A stretch of 31,735 nt of DNA from DATFRX01 sp035630615 (GTDB lineage: Bacteria; Actinomycetota; Actinomycetes; Propionibacteriales; Nocardioidaceae), in the NCBI GenBank assembly GCA_035630615.1, contig DASQKI010000044.1, positions 1-31,735 of the forward strand. Reading direction: 5' to 3'. Within the stretch, counting starts at the first letter, position 1; the number at the start of each line of letters is the position of its first letter. Below are positions 1 through 7,800 of the stretch, in pieces. A model generated the notes under the pieces. It made no database searches, was not told where the DNA came from, and was given only the letters and a program-made list of their open reading frames with translations. A program made the position numbers and the translations under genes.

Positions 1-474
1 ACGGAGCTCGTCGGCACGAACCCGGCACCGCACGAGGAGCTGGTGGGGCTCAGCACCCCTCAGGAGCGAGCGGTCGCCCGCCTCGCCGGCTACCGCGAAG
101 GAATGACAGTCCATCCGACGACGAAAGACGAGCCGCTCTTCTACGAGGACTTCGTCCTGAAAGAGCCGATCATCATCGACCCCGCGTTCGCGAACGGGCA
201 CGGTCAGATGATCCACACGACCCATGACCTGATCGCGGCTGCGGCGTTCGAGCGCGAGGGAATTGCGCTGACCGGCTTCCAGTGGCGGCAGTCGCTGAAC
301 AACCCGGCACTCTCGCCCCGTGCGCAGGCGTTGCAGAAGCAGCTCTGGGCAGAAATCTTCGACTCGCTGGAAGTCGCACCGAACGCGCGCGGAGACAACG
401 TCGGCACGCTCAACCGGCCGGAGACGCTGAACCCGATCCTCGACCAGATCCTCGGCGGCCTGAACAAGCCCTAG
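1..474 (+). CDS. C-terminal part of an unrecognised protein
   Basis: The frame is open from the first base of the window and stops at 472-474, so the true start lies upstream and only about 157 residues are visible. Codon use is typical high-GC coding. I do not recognise the family. The visible part is soluble, with no membrane segment or signal peptide. It has an acidic patch with FYEDF, a segment IIIDPAFANGHGQMIHTTHD rich in His and Asp, and an alpha-helical tail ending GGLNKP. A His-rich stretch of this kind could bind metal, but that is a guess. The next feature is a short hairpin 9 bases after the stop, which fits the end of a transcription unit. The gene sits just outside the tRNA-Pro-derived repeat and may mark the backbone side of that junction. 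Confidence 0.6.
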   Translation, partial: TELVGTNPAPHEELVGLSTPQERAVARLAGYREGMTVHPTTKDEPLFYEDFVLKEPIIIDPAFANGHGQMIHTTHDLIAAAAFEREGIALTGFQWRQSLNNPALSPRAQALQKQLWAEIFDSLEVAPNARGDNVGTLNRPETLNPILDQILGGLNKP

Positions 475-482
475 GCGAGTGA

Positions 483-501
483 CGGCTTGGTGAGCAAGCC
501 G
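483..501 (+). terminator. Hairpin after the first gene
   Basis: A perfect 7 bp stem (CGGCTTG / CAAGCCG) with a 5-nt loop starts 9 bases after the stop codon at 474. There is no T-run, as is common for actinobacterial terminators. A second, bulged hairpin (stem GCCCC / GGGGC) follows at 537-558. The rest of 502-640 shows no gene. Confidence 0.4.
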
Positions 502-640
502 GCCAAGGTCGAGTAGGTTGGTGGCCGTTGGGTGGCGGCAGCCCCTGTGGGGCTTGCCTGCCGGGCCGCTAGAGGAGGTGGACTGGCACCCCGGCCACCG
601 ACCCCACCCGACGCCTCGTCTGGTCGCCAGTGGGGTTGGG

Positions 641-968
641 GACCTGCGGGACCACGTTGGGACCCGGTGTCCCCAAGACACCGGCGAAAGGTGCGAAACG
701 TGGGGGAGGGGCGACCGATTTGAGCCTCTGCTGTTGCTGTTCTCGCAGGTGGTGCGTGGCGCATAGTTCTGGGGGTCAAGGGGTCGCCGGTTCGAATCCG
801 GCCAGCCCGACGGCATTGGTTCGGTCTCTTGAGTTGTCGTCGTCGTCGCAGGTCAAAGGCGGGTTAGGGGCGCCTGGTCGGCTGTGACGTGGCTGTCCGG
901 TTTGGTGGGGGCATGGGGTCAAGTGTGTCCCCAAACGCACTTGACTGAGCCACGCGGGAGTCAAGTTT
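641..968 (+). repeat. Direct repeat copy 1 carrying a tRNA-Pro 3' fragment
   Basis: This ~330 bp segment recurs in the same orientation at 12431-12756, almost without gaps (offset about 11,790). The block 761-810 is identical in both copies. By eye, the left flank is about 85% alike and the right flank about 65%. Structure from left to right: a hairpin with stem CCGGTGTC / GACACCGG (664-684), the tRNA-Pro fragment, then two overlapping hairpins, GTCAAGTG / CACTTGAC (918-945) and ACTTGACT / AGTCAAGT (939-966), which share their middle arm and so exclude each other. The 10-mer GTGTCCCCAA occurs in both outer hairpins (667-676 and 925-934). Open frames antisense to this segment are non-coding artefacts of the tRNA piece. 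From 969 to 1088 I see nothing further. It could be an attachment-site scar, a degenerate mobile element end, or a dispersed repeat. Confidence 0.8.
769..810 (+). other. tRNA-Pro(GGG) 3'-half remnant (copy 1), att-core-like
   Basis: The segment reads as the anticodon loop CTGGGGG (anticodon GGG), the 3' anticodon arm TCAAG, a 5-nt variable loop, a perfect T-arm (GCCGG, TTCGAAT, CCGGC) and the acceptor 3' strand CAGCCCG plus discriminator A. The 5' half is degenerate: upstream bases do not form the acceptor or anticodon pairs, and no CCA is encoded. It is therefore not a working tRNA. Actinomycete integrative elements commonly recombine at tRNA 3' ends, and the core they carry is about this long. 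That use here is an inference. Confidence 0.7.
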
Positions 969-1088
969 CGTTTCGACGATCGTTGTCCCTTCGGATGGTC
1001 GTTATGGCGGTGGCTCAAGCCTCAGCAGGACGACGCCGCAGTCGGTTGGAATGTGACATCAGGGGTGGTTCACGCCGCGAACGCTCGC

Positions 1089-2112
1089 CTAGTGCGCGAT
1101 TCGAGGATCTGGACGGTCCGGCCGAGTGCGTGAACCGGGCGATCTCGGGCTCGAGGAGGCAGTAGTGATGTCGCGGACTCCGGCTCCAGCGCAGAAGGCG
1201 TCGCCTTGCGGTGCGGGTTCAGCGTGGGACGGTTCTGATTCAAGCATGAGTGCCGCGACCAGCGCACCCAGCACGGTGATGGCGGCGAGAGCGTAGAAGG
1301 CGACTTCGAATCCGTGTGTGAGTGCGGCGCCGCTGAAGGCGTTGATCCCGGCGTGGGAGTCGACGTAGCGGTTGGTGAACGTGGTGGCGATCGTGGTGGC
1401 AATGGCGACGCCGATCGCGCCACCGATTTGCTGGCTCGTGTTGATCAAGCCTGAGGCGATGCCGGCGTCGGTGTGGCGCACTCCGGTGAGGGCACCGATG
1501 GCCATCGTTACGAAGGCGAAGGCCAGCCCGAGCCCGCTGATGATGAAGGCAGGGAACAGGTCGGGGAAGTAGTGGCCATGCACCGGCAGCTGTGCGAAGA
1601 GCACAAGGGCGACGGCCGAGAGTGCGAGTCCGGAAGGCAGCACCTTCCTGCCGCCGATCTTCGTCACGAGTGCTTGCGTGACGGCGGAGAAGGCGATGGT
1701 CGTCAGTGTCAGAGCGATGTAGGCGACGCCGGTTTTCAGCGCTGAGTAGTGCAGGACCTGCTGCATGTAGAGGGTGAGCAGGAAGAACTGCGCGAAGATG
1801 GCTCCACCCGCGATCAGCCCGCTCAGGTTCGATGCCGCGAGCGTGCGCAGCCGCAGGATGCGCAACGGCAGCAGGGGCGCCTTGGACCGCAGCTCGATCA
1901 GGAAGAACGAGGCGATTAGGAGTCCGGAAGCGGCGAGGAGGCCGATGGTGGTGGGGAATACCCCATCCCTGCTCCGTGGCACGGGTCAGTGAGTAGACGA
2001 GCACCATCAGCCCGGCGGTGATCGCCGCGGCGCCGGCGATGTCGAAGCTGCGATTGTCCAGGTCGGCGCGGCTCGGCGTCTGACTGGGGAGTCGTTGGAG
2101 GAGATGAGCCAC
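1089..2112 (-). pseudogene. Decayed DHA2-type MFS efflux pump (5' truncated and frameshifted)
   Basis: The minus strand encodes the second half of an EmrB/QacA-like drug:proton antiporter. It begins near the central linker (FDIAGAAAITAGL, then YSLTRATEQGWG) in one frame. It continues in another frame from about 1982 with PTTIGLLAASG, ELRSKAPLLPL, FFLLTLYMQ and NTSQQIGGAIGVAI. The break falls at a C-run near 1961-1964 and looks like a single-base change. The N-terminal ~190 residues (TM1-6 and motif A) are absent upstream of 2112. The C-terminal tail after TM14 is unusually long and basic. The remains resemble the C-terminal half of the intact pump at 7801-9282, for example LTLYMQ and NxSQQ(I/V)GGA. 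A sequencing error could explain the frameshift but not the missing N-terminus. Confidence 0.75.
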
Positions 2113-2122
2113 CTGACCGGCG

Positions 2123-2168
2123 TCTGACCCACGTCAGAGGTGATAAGGCGATCGTGCGTCGGTACTGT
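2123..2168 (+). promoter_or_regulatory. Inverted repeat and possible leaderless promoter of the SDR gene
   Basis: TCTGACCCACGTCAGA (2123-2138) is a perfect 6-6 inverted repeat. It is followed directly by GTGATA (2140-2145, -35-like), a 17-nt spacer and TACTGT (2163-2168, -10-like). The ATG at 2177 is 8 bases after this -10 and has no Shine-Dalgarno sequence, so transcription may begin at or very near the start codon. The repeat would suit a dimeric repressor or activator, whose gene is not in the window. Confidence 0.35.
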
Positions 2169-2176
2169 GCGATGAC

Positions 2177-3013
2177 ATGGGTCGCCGCATCGCTGTTGTT
2201 ACCGGCGCGAACCAAGGCCTGGGATTCGCTCTCGTCGAAGGTCTGGCGCAACGCCTCACGCCCGACGACGTCGTCTATCTCACCGGCCGCGATGCCGACC
2301 GTGTGCGGAAGGCCGCGTCACAGATCGCGGCGCCTGTGGCTGAGGTCTACCCGCATGTGTTGGACATCCGCGACGCCGCGGCCGTCGATGCGTTTGCTGA
2401 TCAGATGATTGATAGCTACGGCGCGGTCGACATTGTGTTCTCGAACGCGGCCGCGCGGCTGACGCCGAACACATCGTGGGCCGAACTCGTGACTCCATTC
2501 GTGGACACTAATAACCTTGGCACCACGAGGGTCCTGCGCTCGTTTTCGCGGATCCTGCGACCGGGAGGCCGCTTGCTCGTTGTCGCTAGTGACTTCGGCA
2601 CGCTGCGCAGCCTCCCAGATGAGCTGCACGGTCGTTTCGACACCGACTCGATGTCGCTTGATGACGTCGACTCCACTATGACCGCTTGGCGTGACGCCGT
2701 GCTCAACGGAACTGCAAACGACGAAGGATGGCCAGACTGGATCAACGTACCGTCCAAGGTCGGCCAAGTGGCGGCTGTGCGGGTGGTCGCCCGCGAGCGT
2801 CGCCAGACGGATCTGGCAAACGGCACGTTGATTGCTGCGGTCTGCCCCGGTCTGGTAGATACGGCGGCCTCCCGCCCCTGGTTCGACAACATGGACGATG
2901 CCCAGACTCCGGCGGATGCCTCGATCGAGCTGCTACGCCTTGCTCTCGAGCCAGTGCGCGACGCGATCTACGGCGAACTCGTACAGTTCGGGAGGATTGT
3001 CCCATGGAAATGA
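2177..3013 (+). CDS. SDR-family protein resembling carbonyl reductase, catalytic Tyr replaced by Asn
   Basis: A 278-residue Rossmann-fold protein of the short-chain dehydrogenase/reductase superfamily, closest in layout to the carbonyl reductase (CBR1-like) type with an insertion before the active site. Visible parts: nucleotide-binding TGANQGLG (9-16), SNAA (89-92), N113, a Ser at the catalytic position (S138 in VVASD), then EGWPDWINVPSK and VCPGLVDT (222-229). In CBR1-type enzymes the active-site motif is YxxxK. Here K194 is present but residue 190 is Asn (codon AAC). Cofactor binding is probably retained. Ordinary ketone reduction is doubtful. It is divergent from the decayed MFS gene and may be an orphan of the same former locus. 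The start at ATG 2177 has no Shine-Dalgarno sequence and puts the TGxxxGxG motif at the usual distance from the N-terminus. Confidence 0.85.
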   Translation: MGRRIAVVTGANQGLGFALVEGLAQRLTPDDVVYLTGRDADRVRKAASQIAAPVAEVYPHVLDIRDAAAVDAFADQMIDSYGAVDIVFSNAAARLTPNTSWAELVTPFVDTNNLGTTRVLRSFSRILRPGGRLLVVASDFGTLRSLPDELHGRFDTDSMSLDDVDSTMTAWRDAVLNGTANDEGWPDWINVPSKVGQVAAVRVVARERRQTDLANGTLIAAVCPGLVDTAASRPWFDNMDDAQTPADASIELLRLALEPVRDAIYGELVQFGRIVPWK

Positions 3014-3362
3014 TCACGAGCGACCGCCACGAGAATCCCCATTTCGGTGAGGGTCGTCAGGATCCTTCTGTCTGGTTCGACTCGGCGGGGAGTGCTTTCA
3101 CGCATGACGGGTCAAGGGGCGGATAGCCGCATCCCAGTGCCCTGCTTTGTCGAAGCGAAGCCGTTCAGGGTCGCGACGTGGACAAGGGGTCGCCTCGAAC
3201 ACGGCGCGCAATCGAGCGTTGACGACTCGAGCCGCTGTTCGACCAGGGAATCGACGGCCTACCGGTATGAGTTGCCGGCACGGTCATGCCGAGCCGCCGA
3301 GAGTCGTCCTCGAGAGCGGTGATCGCTGTCTTGACGGGCATTGGGCTCATCGAATGGGACCG
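3014..3362. other. Gap without a recognisable gene
   Basis: Between the convergent SDR and PAP2 genes. Several frames are open because of the GC content, but none shows a start with a ribosome site or a known motif. No strong terminator hairpin was seen. Confidence 0.5.
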
Positions 3363-4265
3363 TCATGCCACCTCGGCTGCGGACGCGGGCGGTCCGGCGT
3401 GGGCCGGTGGACCCCGTCGGCTGGGTAAGCATCGTTCGCATGCCGCCGGCGCGATGGCCGAGGCCACTGCTGGTCCGACGAGGGGCTCGTACGTCGAGAC
3501 CGACGGCAATCCGATCCCGAAGGCCGGGCGCTCGATCGGGACAGTTCGGCCGGCGGTCGACCAGGCTCGGATGACGCGCTCGGACAGGATGATCAGCCCA
3601 CCGGCGACGGCGGCGTCCAGCCAGTAGTGGTTGCCGGTGCCGACGATGACGAGCAGCGTGATCACCGGATGTGCGATCCACAGCCAGCGCAAAGGCGAGC
3701 GGCTGACTCGGATGATCCCGACCGCGACCAGAACGGCCCAGCCGAAGTGCAGGCTCGGCATCGCGGCGAACTGGTTCGCCACGCTGTCGTGCTGCGGTGA
3801 CGAGGCGTAGACGTTCGGGCCGTACATCGCCGCGGTGTCCACGAAGCCCAGGCCGTGAAGCATCCGCGCCGGCGCGAGTGGGAACGCGGCGTGGATGAGG
3901 AGGGCGAAGCCGGTGAGCATCGCCATCGACGTACGGATCCGGGCGTACTGGGCTCGCGACCGGATGAACATCCAGATCAGGATCCCTGCGGTCAGCGGGA
4001 AGTGGACCGAGAAGTAGTAGATGTTCGAGAACCGTGCCAGCCACTGGCTCGACAGCAGCAGGTGCTGCACGGCGATCTCGTTGGGCAGGTGCAGGGTCTG
4101 CTCCCAGCCGACCATTTCGTCGGCGTTGTGGAACGCGGTGGCGCTGGAGTGGCTGATGATCATCCGGCCGTAGCGGTAAGCCACGATGAGCAGCCCGACC
4201 AGCAGCAGCTCCAGTGTGATCGCACGCAGCAACGACACCCGCGGCGTGCGTGATGTCGTCTCCAC
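3363..4265 (-). CDS. PAP2-superfamily membrane phosphatase / inositolphosphotransferase-like protein
   Basis: A 300-residue integral membrane protein with about six hydrophobic segments (roughly 12-30, 85-102, 113-130, 172-186, 194-210 and 218-232). The PAP2 signature motifs are visible: FPLAPAR (128-134) as motif 1, PSLHFGWA (170-177, His173) as motif 2, and GNHYWLDAAVAG (211-222, His213 and Asp217) as motif 3. PAP2 enzymes hydrolyse or transfer phosphate esters of lipids such as phosphatidic acid or undecaprenyl-PP. The SLHFGWA form occurs in the inositolphosphotransferase-like branch, and the exact substrate cannot be told. The last ~65 residues are hydrophilic and rich in Ala and Pro. The start is GTG at 4265, preceded by GAGAGGACA. 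It lies 97 bases downstream of the small gene at 4363-4617 on the same strand and may be cotranscribed with it. Confidence 0.88.
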   Translation of the reverse strand: METTSRTPRVSLLRAITLELLLVGLLIVAYRYGRMIISHSSATAFHNADEMVGWEQTLHLPNEIAVQHLLLSSQWLARFSNIYYFSVHFPLTAGILIWMFIRSRAQYARIRTSMAMLTGFALLIHAAFPLAPARMLHGLGFVDTAAMYGPNVYASSPQHDSVANQFAAMPSLHFGWAVLVAVGIIRVSRSPLRWLWIAHPVITLLVIVGTGNHYWLDAAVAGGLIILSERVIRAWSTAGRTVPIERPAFGIGLPSVSTYEPLVGPAVASAIAPAACERCLPSRRGPPAHAGPPASAAEVA

Positions 4266-4362
4266 GATCGTGTCCTCTCGGTGCGTGGTTCGTGCGATGG
4301 CTCAAGCCTGGTAGTACAGGGGCGGCGGGCGACATGGGGATACGCCCCGAAAGACGCTGGTG

Positions 4363-4617
4363 CTAGCCCGGTGGCTCGGCTGTGGGCCATCGCTCGCGAT
4401 CGCCAGTCCGGGACTCCAGCCGCCGCAGGGTGATCAGACAGAGCCCCAGGTCCCGGATCTTGGTCAGCAGCCCGTGCAGCTCCGACTGATCGGTGAGCCA
4501 GCCGGAGATGACGGTCTGCCGGTCGTCGCTGTCGACCTCGAGGTCGTCGAACCACGCCGGGTTGAGGATGCCGTCGATGCTGATCTCATAGCGGGCGGGG
4601 GATCCGGCGTCGCTCAT
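4363..4617 (-). CDS. Small conserved hypothetical protein (84 aa)
   Basis: A small acidic soluble protein. Its pattern, Y-E-I-x-I-D-G followed by WFDDLEV, a short strand (TVISGWLTDQSELHGLL) and KIRDLGLCLITLRRL, recalls a family of short actinobacterial proteins of unknown role often found near LAL/LuxR regulators and efflux genes. The strand-helix-strand arrangement suggests an alpha/beta sandwich. No catalytic motif is seen. The ATG at 4617 was chosen because the characteristic YEISIDG strand begins nine residues later, as expected for this family. The gene diverges from the LAL regulator, and the shared 290-base spacer holds a palindromic operator. Functional assignment is not possible from sequence. 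Confidence 0.75.
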   Translation of the reverse strand: MSDAGSPARYEISIDGILNPAWFDDLEVDSDDRQTVISGWLTDQSELHGLLTKIRDLGLCLITLRRLESRTGDRERWPTAEPPG

Positions 4618-4754
4618 GTTGGCTTGCTCGCTTTGCGGCTAGCCGGCCAATCGGATCGGAGCCCAAACCACGTGAGCCTGAGTGCTGTCATTGCATCCTC
4701 CGGTCGTTGGCATCTCTGTGCCCGTGTGACGGTACGAACGGTTGCGGGACGAGG

Positions 4755-4778
4755 CGTCACCCGAAGGTGCACCTTCGG
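4755..4778 (+). promoter_or_regulatory. Palindromic operator in the LAL regulator's divergent promoter region
   Basis: CCGAAGGTGCACCTTCGG (4761-4778) is a perfect 18 bp palindrome. The left part with its flank, CGTCACCCGAAGGTGC (4755-4770), recurs exactly on the other strand at 7751-7766, before the MFS pump. A -10-like TAGGCT lies near 4858-4863. A dimeric LuxR-type HTH protein such as the product of 4909-7689 is the obvious candidate ligand (inference). Confidence 0.6.
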
Positions 4779-4908
4779 GGTGGAAGATTTGACGCACCTG
4801 CCGCGCACGAACGTGGCACTGGGATGCGGGGACGGCATCCGCGGTCGGCGGAGTCGTCTAGGCTCCAAATGGCGGGCATCGCGGGATGCCTGGAGCGGCA
4901 GGTCACTC

Positions 4909-7689
4909 ATGGCGACGAGACCCGCAGCGGCCTCATTCGAAGCCGCCGCGTCCGAGCCTGACGTTCTGCTGTCGACCAAGCTTTATCTGCCCCATACGCT
5001 GCCGGGCTTCGTGGCACGGCTTCGGCTGCTGGACATGCTCGACCGGGCGGTGGAGCGGGGGCTCGTCATGGTGTGCGCTCCGGCTGGATTCGGCAAGACC
5101 ATGTTGCTGGCCGATTGGCTCCGGCGCGATGGACGGCCGGTGGCGTGGCTTTCCCTCGACGTTGGCGATAGTGACCCAGCGCGGTTCTGGCGCCACGTTG
5201 TCGCCGCGCTGGACCGGGCGCGCCCCGGAGTCGCCGAGCGAGTTATGGAGTTGCTTGGGCCGCCCGCTCCACCATCCTTCGATGGCCTGGTGACGGCGTT
5301 GATCAACGAGCTGGCTGGGCAGCCCTCGGATGGCGACCTGCTGCTGGTCCTCGACGACTACCACCTGATCGAGTCCGAGCCAGTACATACGGCCCTGATG
5401 TTCCTGCTCGACCATCGGCCGGCGGGCTTGCATCTGGTGTTGGTCAGCCGGGCCGACCCACCACTGGCGCTGGCGCGGCTGCGGGCGCGCGGACAGTTGA
5501 CTGAGCTGCGCGCTGCCGATCTGCGTTTCACGTCCGAGGAGGCTGCGGCGCTGTTGGTCGAGGCGACCGGGCTCGACCTGCCCGAAACCGCCGTGACGGC
5601 ATTGGAGGCCCGCACGGAGGGGTGGGCGGCGGGACTGCGGTTGGCCGCCCTGTCGCTGCGCGGCCAGACCGATGTTGCCGGCTTCGTGACAACGTTCAGC
5701 GGCAACCACCGCTACGTACTGGACTACCTAACCGAGGAGGTGCTGGAACTCCAGCCGGACCAGCTGCGCGGATTCCTCCTGGAGACTTCGGTGCTGGAGC
5801 GGCTGTCCGGCACGCTGTGCGATGCCGTCACCGGCCGAACCGATGGCCAGGCGATGTTGGAGGCGGTCGAGGCGGCCGGGCTGTTCCTGATGCCGCTGGA
5901 CGAGATGCGCCGCTGGTGGCGATATCACCACTTGTTCGCCGACCTGCTCCGCGCCCGCCTCCAACAGGAGCGGCCGGAGCGGGTCCCGGAGCTCCATCGA
6001 AACGCGGCCAGCTGGTATGAGGAGCACGGTCTGGCCGACGACGCCGTACGCCACGCGCTGTCCGCGGACGAGATGAGCTGGGCGGCTCGGCTGATCGAGC
6101 AGCACTTCGACGAACTGTTCTATCTGCGGGGTGAGGGCGCGACCGTGCAGCGCTGGCTTTCGGCGCTCCCCGCTGAGCTGATTCGATCCCGGCCGCGGCT
6201 GCTGGTGGCGCAGGCGGCGATGGCCGACGCCTCCGGCCGGGTTGAGGACGTCGACGGGTTGCTGGCCGCCGCGGAGGATGCCCTTGCGGAGGCTGCCGAT
6301 GAGTCGTTCGAGCCGTCGTCCGGCGAGGCCGCCAGCCTGCTGGTGAACGTCCCCGCGACTATCGCGATCTTCCGTGCCTATCTCGCCGAGCTCCGCGGCG
6401 ATGCCGCGGCTACGCATGCGTTAGCTTCGTGGGCCCGGGCCGAGATCGGCGAGGGCGAATCGATGCTGAAGTTCATCGCCCAGGGGCATCTGGCAGTCGC
6501 CGAGTGGCTGCGCGGCCAGCTCACCGAGGCCGAGCAAGCCCTCTCATCGAGCATCGACCAATGGCGGGCGGCCGGACACCGCAACCTGATCGGCTGGGGC
6601 AGCCACCACCTCGGCCAGGTCCAGCGCGCAATGGGCCGCCTGGACGCGGCGAGCCAGACCTACCAGCAGACGCTGGAGGTCACGACGACAGCCGACCGGC
6701 CGACGCTGCCGGCCGCTGGCATCGCGTACGCCGGCCTGGCCGAGGTCGCCTACCAGCGCAACGAGCTCGACACTGCCCTCTCTCTGGTCACCGAGGGCAT
6801 CGACCTGTGCCGGCAGTTCACCTTCACCCCTCCACTGGCCACCGCCCTGGCGACACTGGCGTGGATCCGGCAGGCCGAGGGTGATGCTGGTGCCGCCCTG
6901 GACGCGATGGCCGAGGCCGAGCAGGCCGCACCAGGACCCGCGGTGGCCGATCTGCTCAACCCGGTCCCGGCACAACAGGCCCGACTGCTGCTGGCCCAGG
7001 GTGACGTCGCGGCGGCGGACCGCTGGACGCACGTGCGCGGTCTCGACGCCAGTGACGAGCCCACCTACCCTGGCGAGCTTGCCTATCTTGTACTGGCGCG
7101 GGTACTTCTCGCACAGGACAGGCCAGACCGTGCGCTTCCGTTGCTGGAACGGATGCTCACCGTGGCGAGCGCTCAACGCCGGTCCGCGAGCGTCATCGAG
7201 CTGCGCGCGCTGCGGGCCCTGGCCTTGGCTGCTCAGGGCGACGACACCGGGGCGGTGGACGCGCTGGCCGAGGCGCTCACCCTGGGCGGGCCCGAAGGCT
7301 ACGTCCGGGTCTTCGTCGACGAGGGCGCGCCGATGCGGGCCCTGCTTGACCAGCTGGTCGCGGCCCAGCGGAATGACCACGCCGCCGCACGCGCCATCCC
7401 GCTCGACTACCTGGCACGGCTGTTGCGGGCGTTCGACCTGCAATCTGCGGAGCCTGCCTCCGGGCGAGCCCGCGCGGCGATCCCGGGGCTGATCGAGTCA
7501 CTGACCGCTCGCGAGGTGGAGGTCCTCGGCCTGATGGCCGCCGGCTGGCCAAACCGGCGCATCGCCGACGAGCTCGTCGTCACCCTGGACACCGTGAAGA
7601 AACACGTCAGTCACATCCTCGACAAGCTCGGCGCGGCCAACCGCACCGAGGCCGTCACCCGCGGCCGGCAGCTCGGGCTCATCTCCTAA
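4909..7689 (+). CDS. LuxR-family LAL (MalT-like) ATP-dependent transcriptional regulator
   Basis: A 926-residue large ATP-binding regulator of the LuxR family. Order of parts: STKLYLP entry strand (22-28), Walker A APAGFGKTM (57-65), Walker B LLLVLDDYH (144-152), a sensor/winged-helix part with EGWAAGLRLAALSLRG and YLTEEVL, and RYHHLFADLLRARL. TPR-like helices follow from about 350 to 850. A C-terminal LuxR HTH (about 865-926) carries LTAREVEVLGLMAAG, NRRIADELVV and TVKKHVSHILDKLGA. This matches the MalT class, in which ligand and ATP binding drive oligomerisation and activation. The frame is open far upstream to 4360, but ATG 4909 is preferred because family homology begins about 20 residues later and the upstream part is non-coding promoter DNA. 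It lies 111 bases before the MFS gene on the same strand and probably activates it through the shared motif. Confidence 0.9.
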   Translation: MATRPAAASFEAAASEPDVLLSTKLYLPHTLPGFVARLRLLDMLDRAVERGLVMVCAPAGFGKTMLLADWLRRDGRPVAWLSLDVGDSDPARFWRHVVAALDRARPGVAERVMELLGPPAPPSFDGLVTALINELAGQPSDGDLLLVLDDYHLIESEPVHTALMFLLDHRPAGLHLVLVSRADPPLALARLRARGQLTELRAADLRFTSEEAAALLVEATGLDLPETAVTALEARTEGWAAGLRLAALSLRGQTDVAGFVTTFSGNHRYVLDYLTEEVLELQPDQLRGFLLETSVLERLSGTLCDAVTGRTDGQAMLEAVEAAGLFLMPLDEMRRWWRYHHLFADLLRARLQQERPERVPELHRNAASWYEEHGLADDAVRHALSADEMSWAARLIEQHFDELFYLRGEGATVQRWLSALPAELIRSRPRLLVAQAAMADASGRVEDVDGLLAAAEDALAEAADESFEPSSGEAASLLVNVPATIAIFRAYLAELRGDAAATHALASWARAEIGEGESMLKFIAQGHLAVAEWLRGQLTEAEQALSSSIDQWRAAGHRNLIGWGSHHLGQVQRAMGRLDAASQTYQQTLEVTTTADRPTLPAAGIAYAGLAEVAYQRNELDTALSLVTEGIDLCRQFTFTPPLATALATLAWIRQAEGDAGAALDAMAEAEQAAPGPAVADLLNPVPAQQARLLLAQGDVAAADRWTHVRGLDASDEPTYPGELAYLVLARVLLAQDRPDRALPLLERMLTVASAQRRSASVIELRALRALALAAQGDDTGAVDALAEALTLGGPEGYVRVFVDEGAPMRALLDQLVAAQRNDHAAARAIPLDYLARLLRAFDLQSAEPASGRARAAIPGLIESLTAREVEVLGLMAAGWPNRRIADELVVTLDTVKKHVSHILDKLGAANRTEAVTRGRQLGLIS

Positions 7690-7708
7690 CCCGGTCGATC
7701 CTCACGGC

Positions 7709-7766
7709 ACCTTCGTGCCTGGCGCAGCTGCGAAAGATTCCACCTCCCGCGCACCTTCGGGTGACG
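7709..7766 (+). promoter_or_regulatory. Probable LAL-responsive promoter of the efflux cassette
   Basis: GCACCTTCGGGTGACG (7751-7766) is the exact reverse complement of the motif at 4755-4770, with a further half-site GCACCTTCG at 7708-7716. A -10-like TAGCGT (7788-7793) lies 7 bases before the MFS ATG at 7801, and there is no Shine-Dalgarno sequence, so the mRNA may be leaderless. The half-site sits about 20 bases upstream of the -10, a position close to the polymerase. Confidence 0.5.
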
Positions 7767-7800
7767 TCTGCGGCAGGTAGCCGCTCCTAGCGTCGTCGGC

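Noticed and set aside
749..810. A complete functional tRNA-Pro gene
   Set aside because: Only the 3' half fits; the 5' acceptor strand and the 5' anticodon arm do not pair. The same holds for the second copy.
471..1018. Open frames on the minus strand over repeat copy 1 (and 12511-12864 over copy 2)
   Set aside because: They are antisense to the tRNA-Pro fragment and read the typical spurious tRNA-derived peptide (for example GFEPATP, PDSNRRPLDPQ); no ribosome site or real homology.
3259..4335. A 358-residue Arg-rich frame over the PAP2 gene
   Set aside because: It is another frame of the same strand, low in complexity and rich in Arg and Pro; the PAP2 frame has all three family motifs.
4360..4908. 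A longer N-terminus (183 residues more) for the LAL regulator
   Set aside because: The extension overlaps the divergent small gene and the palindromic control region and lacks family similarity; ATG 4909 fits.
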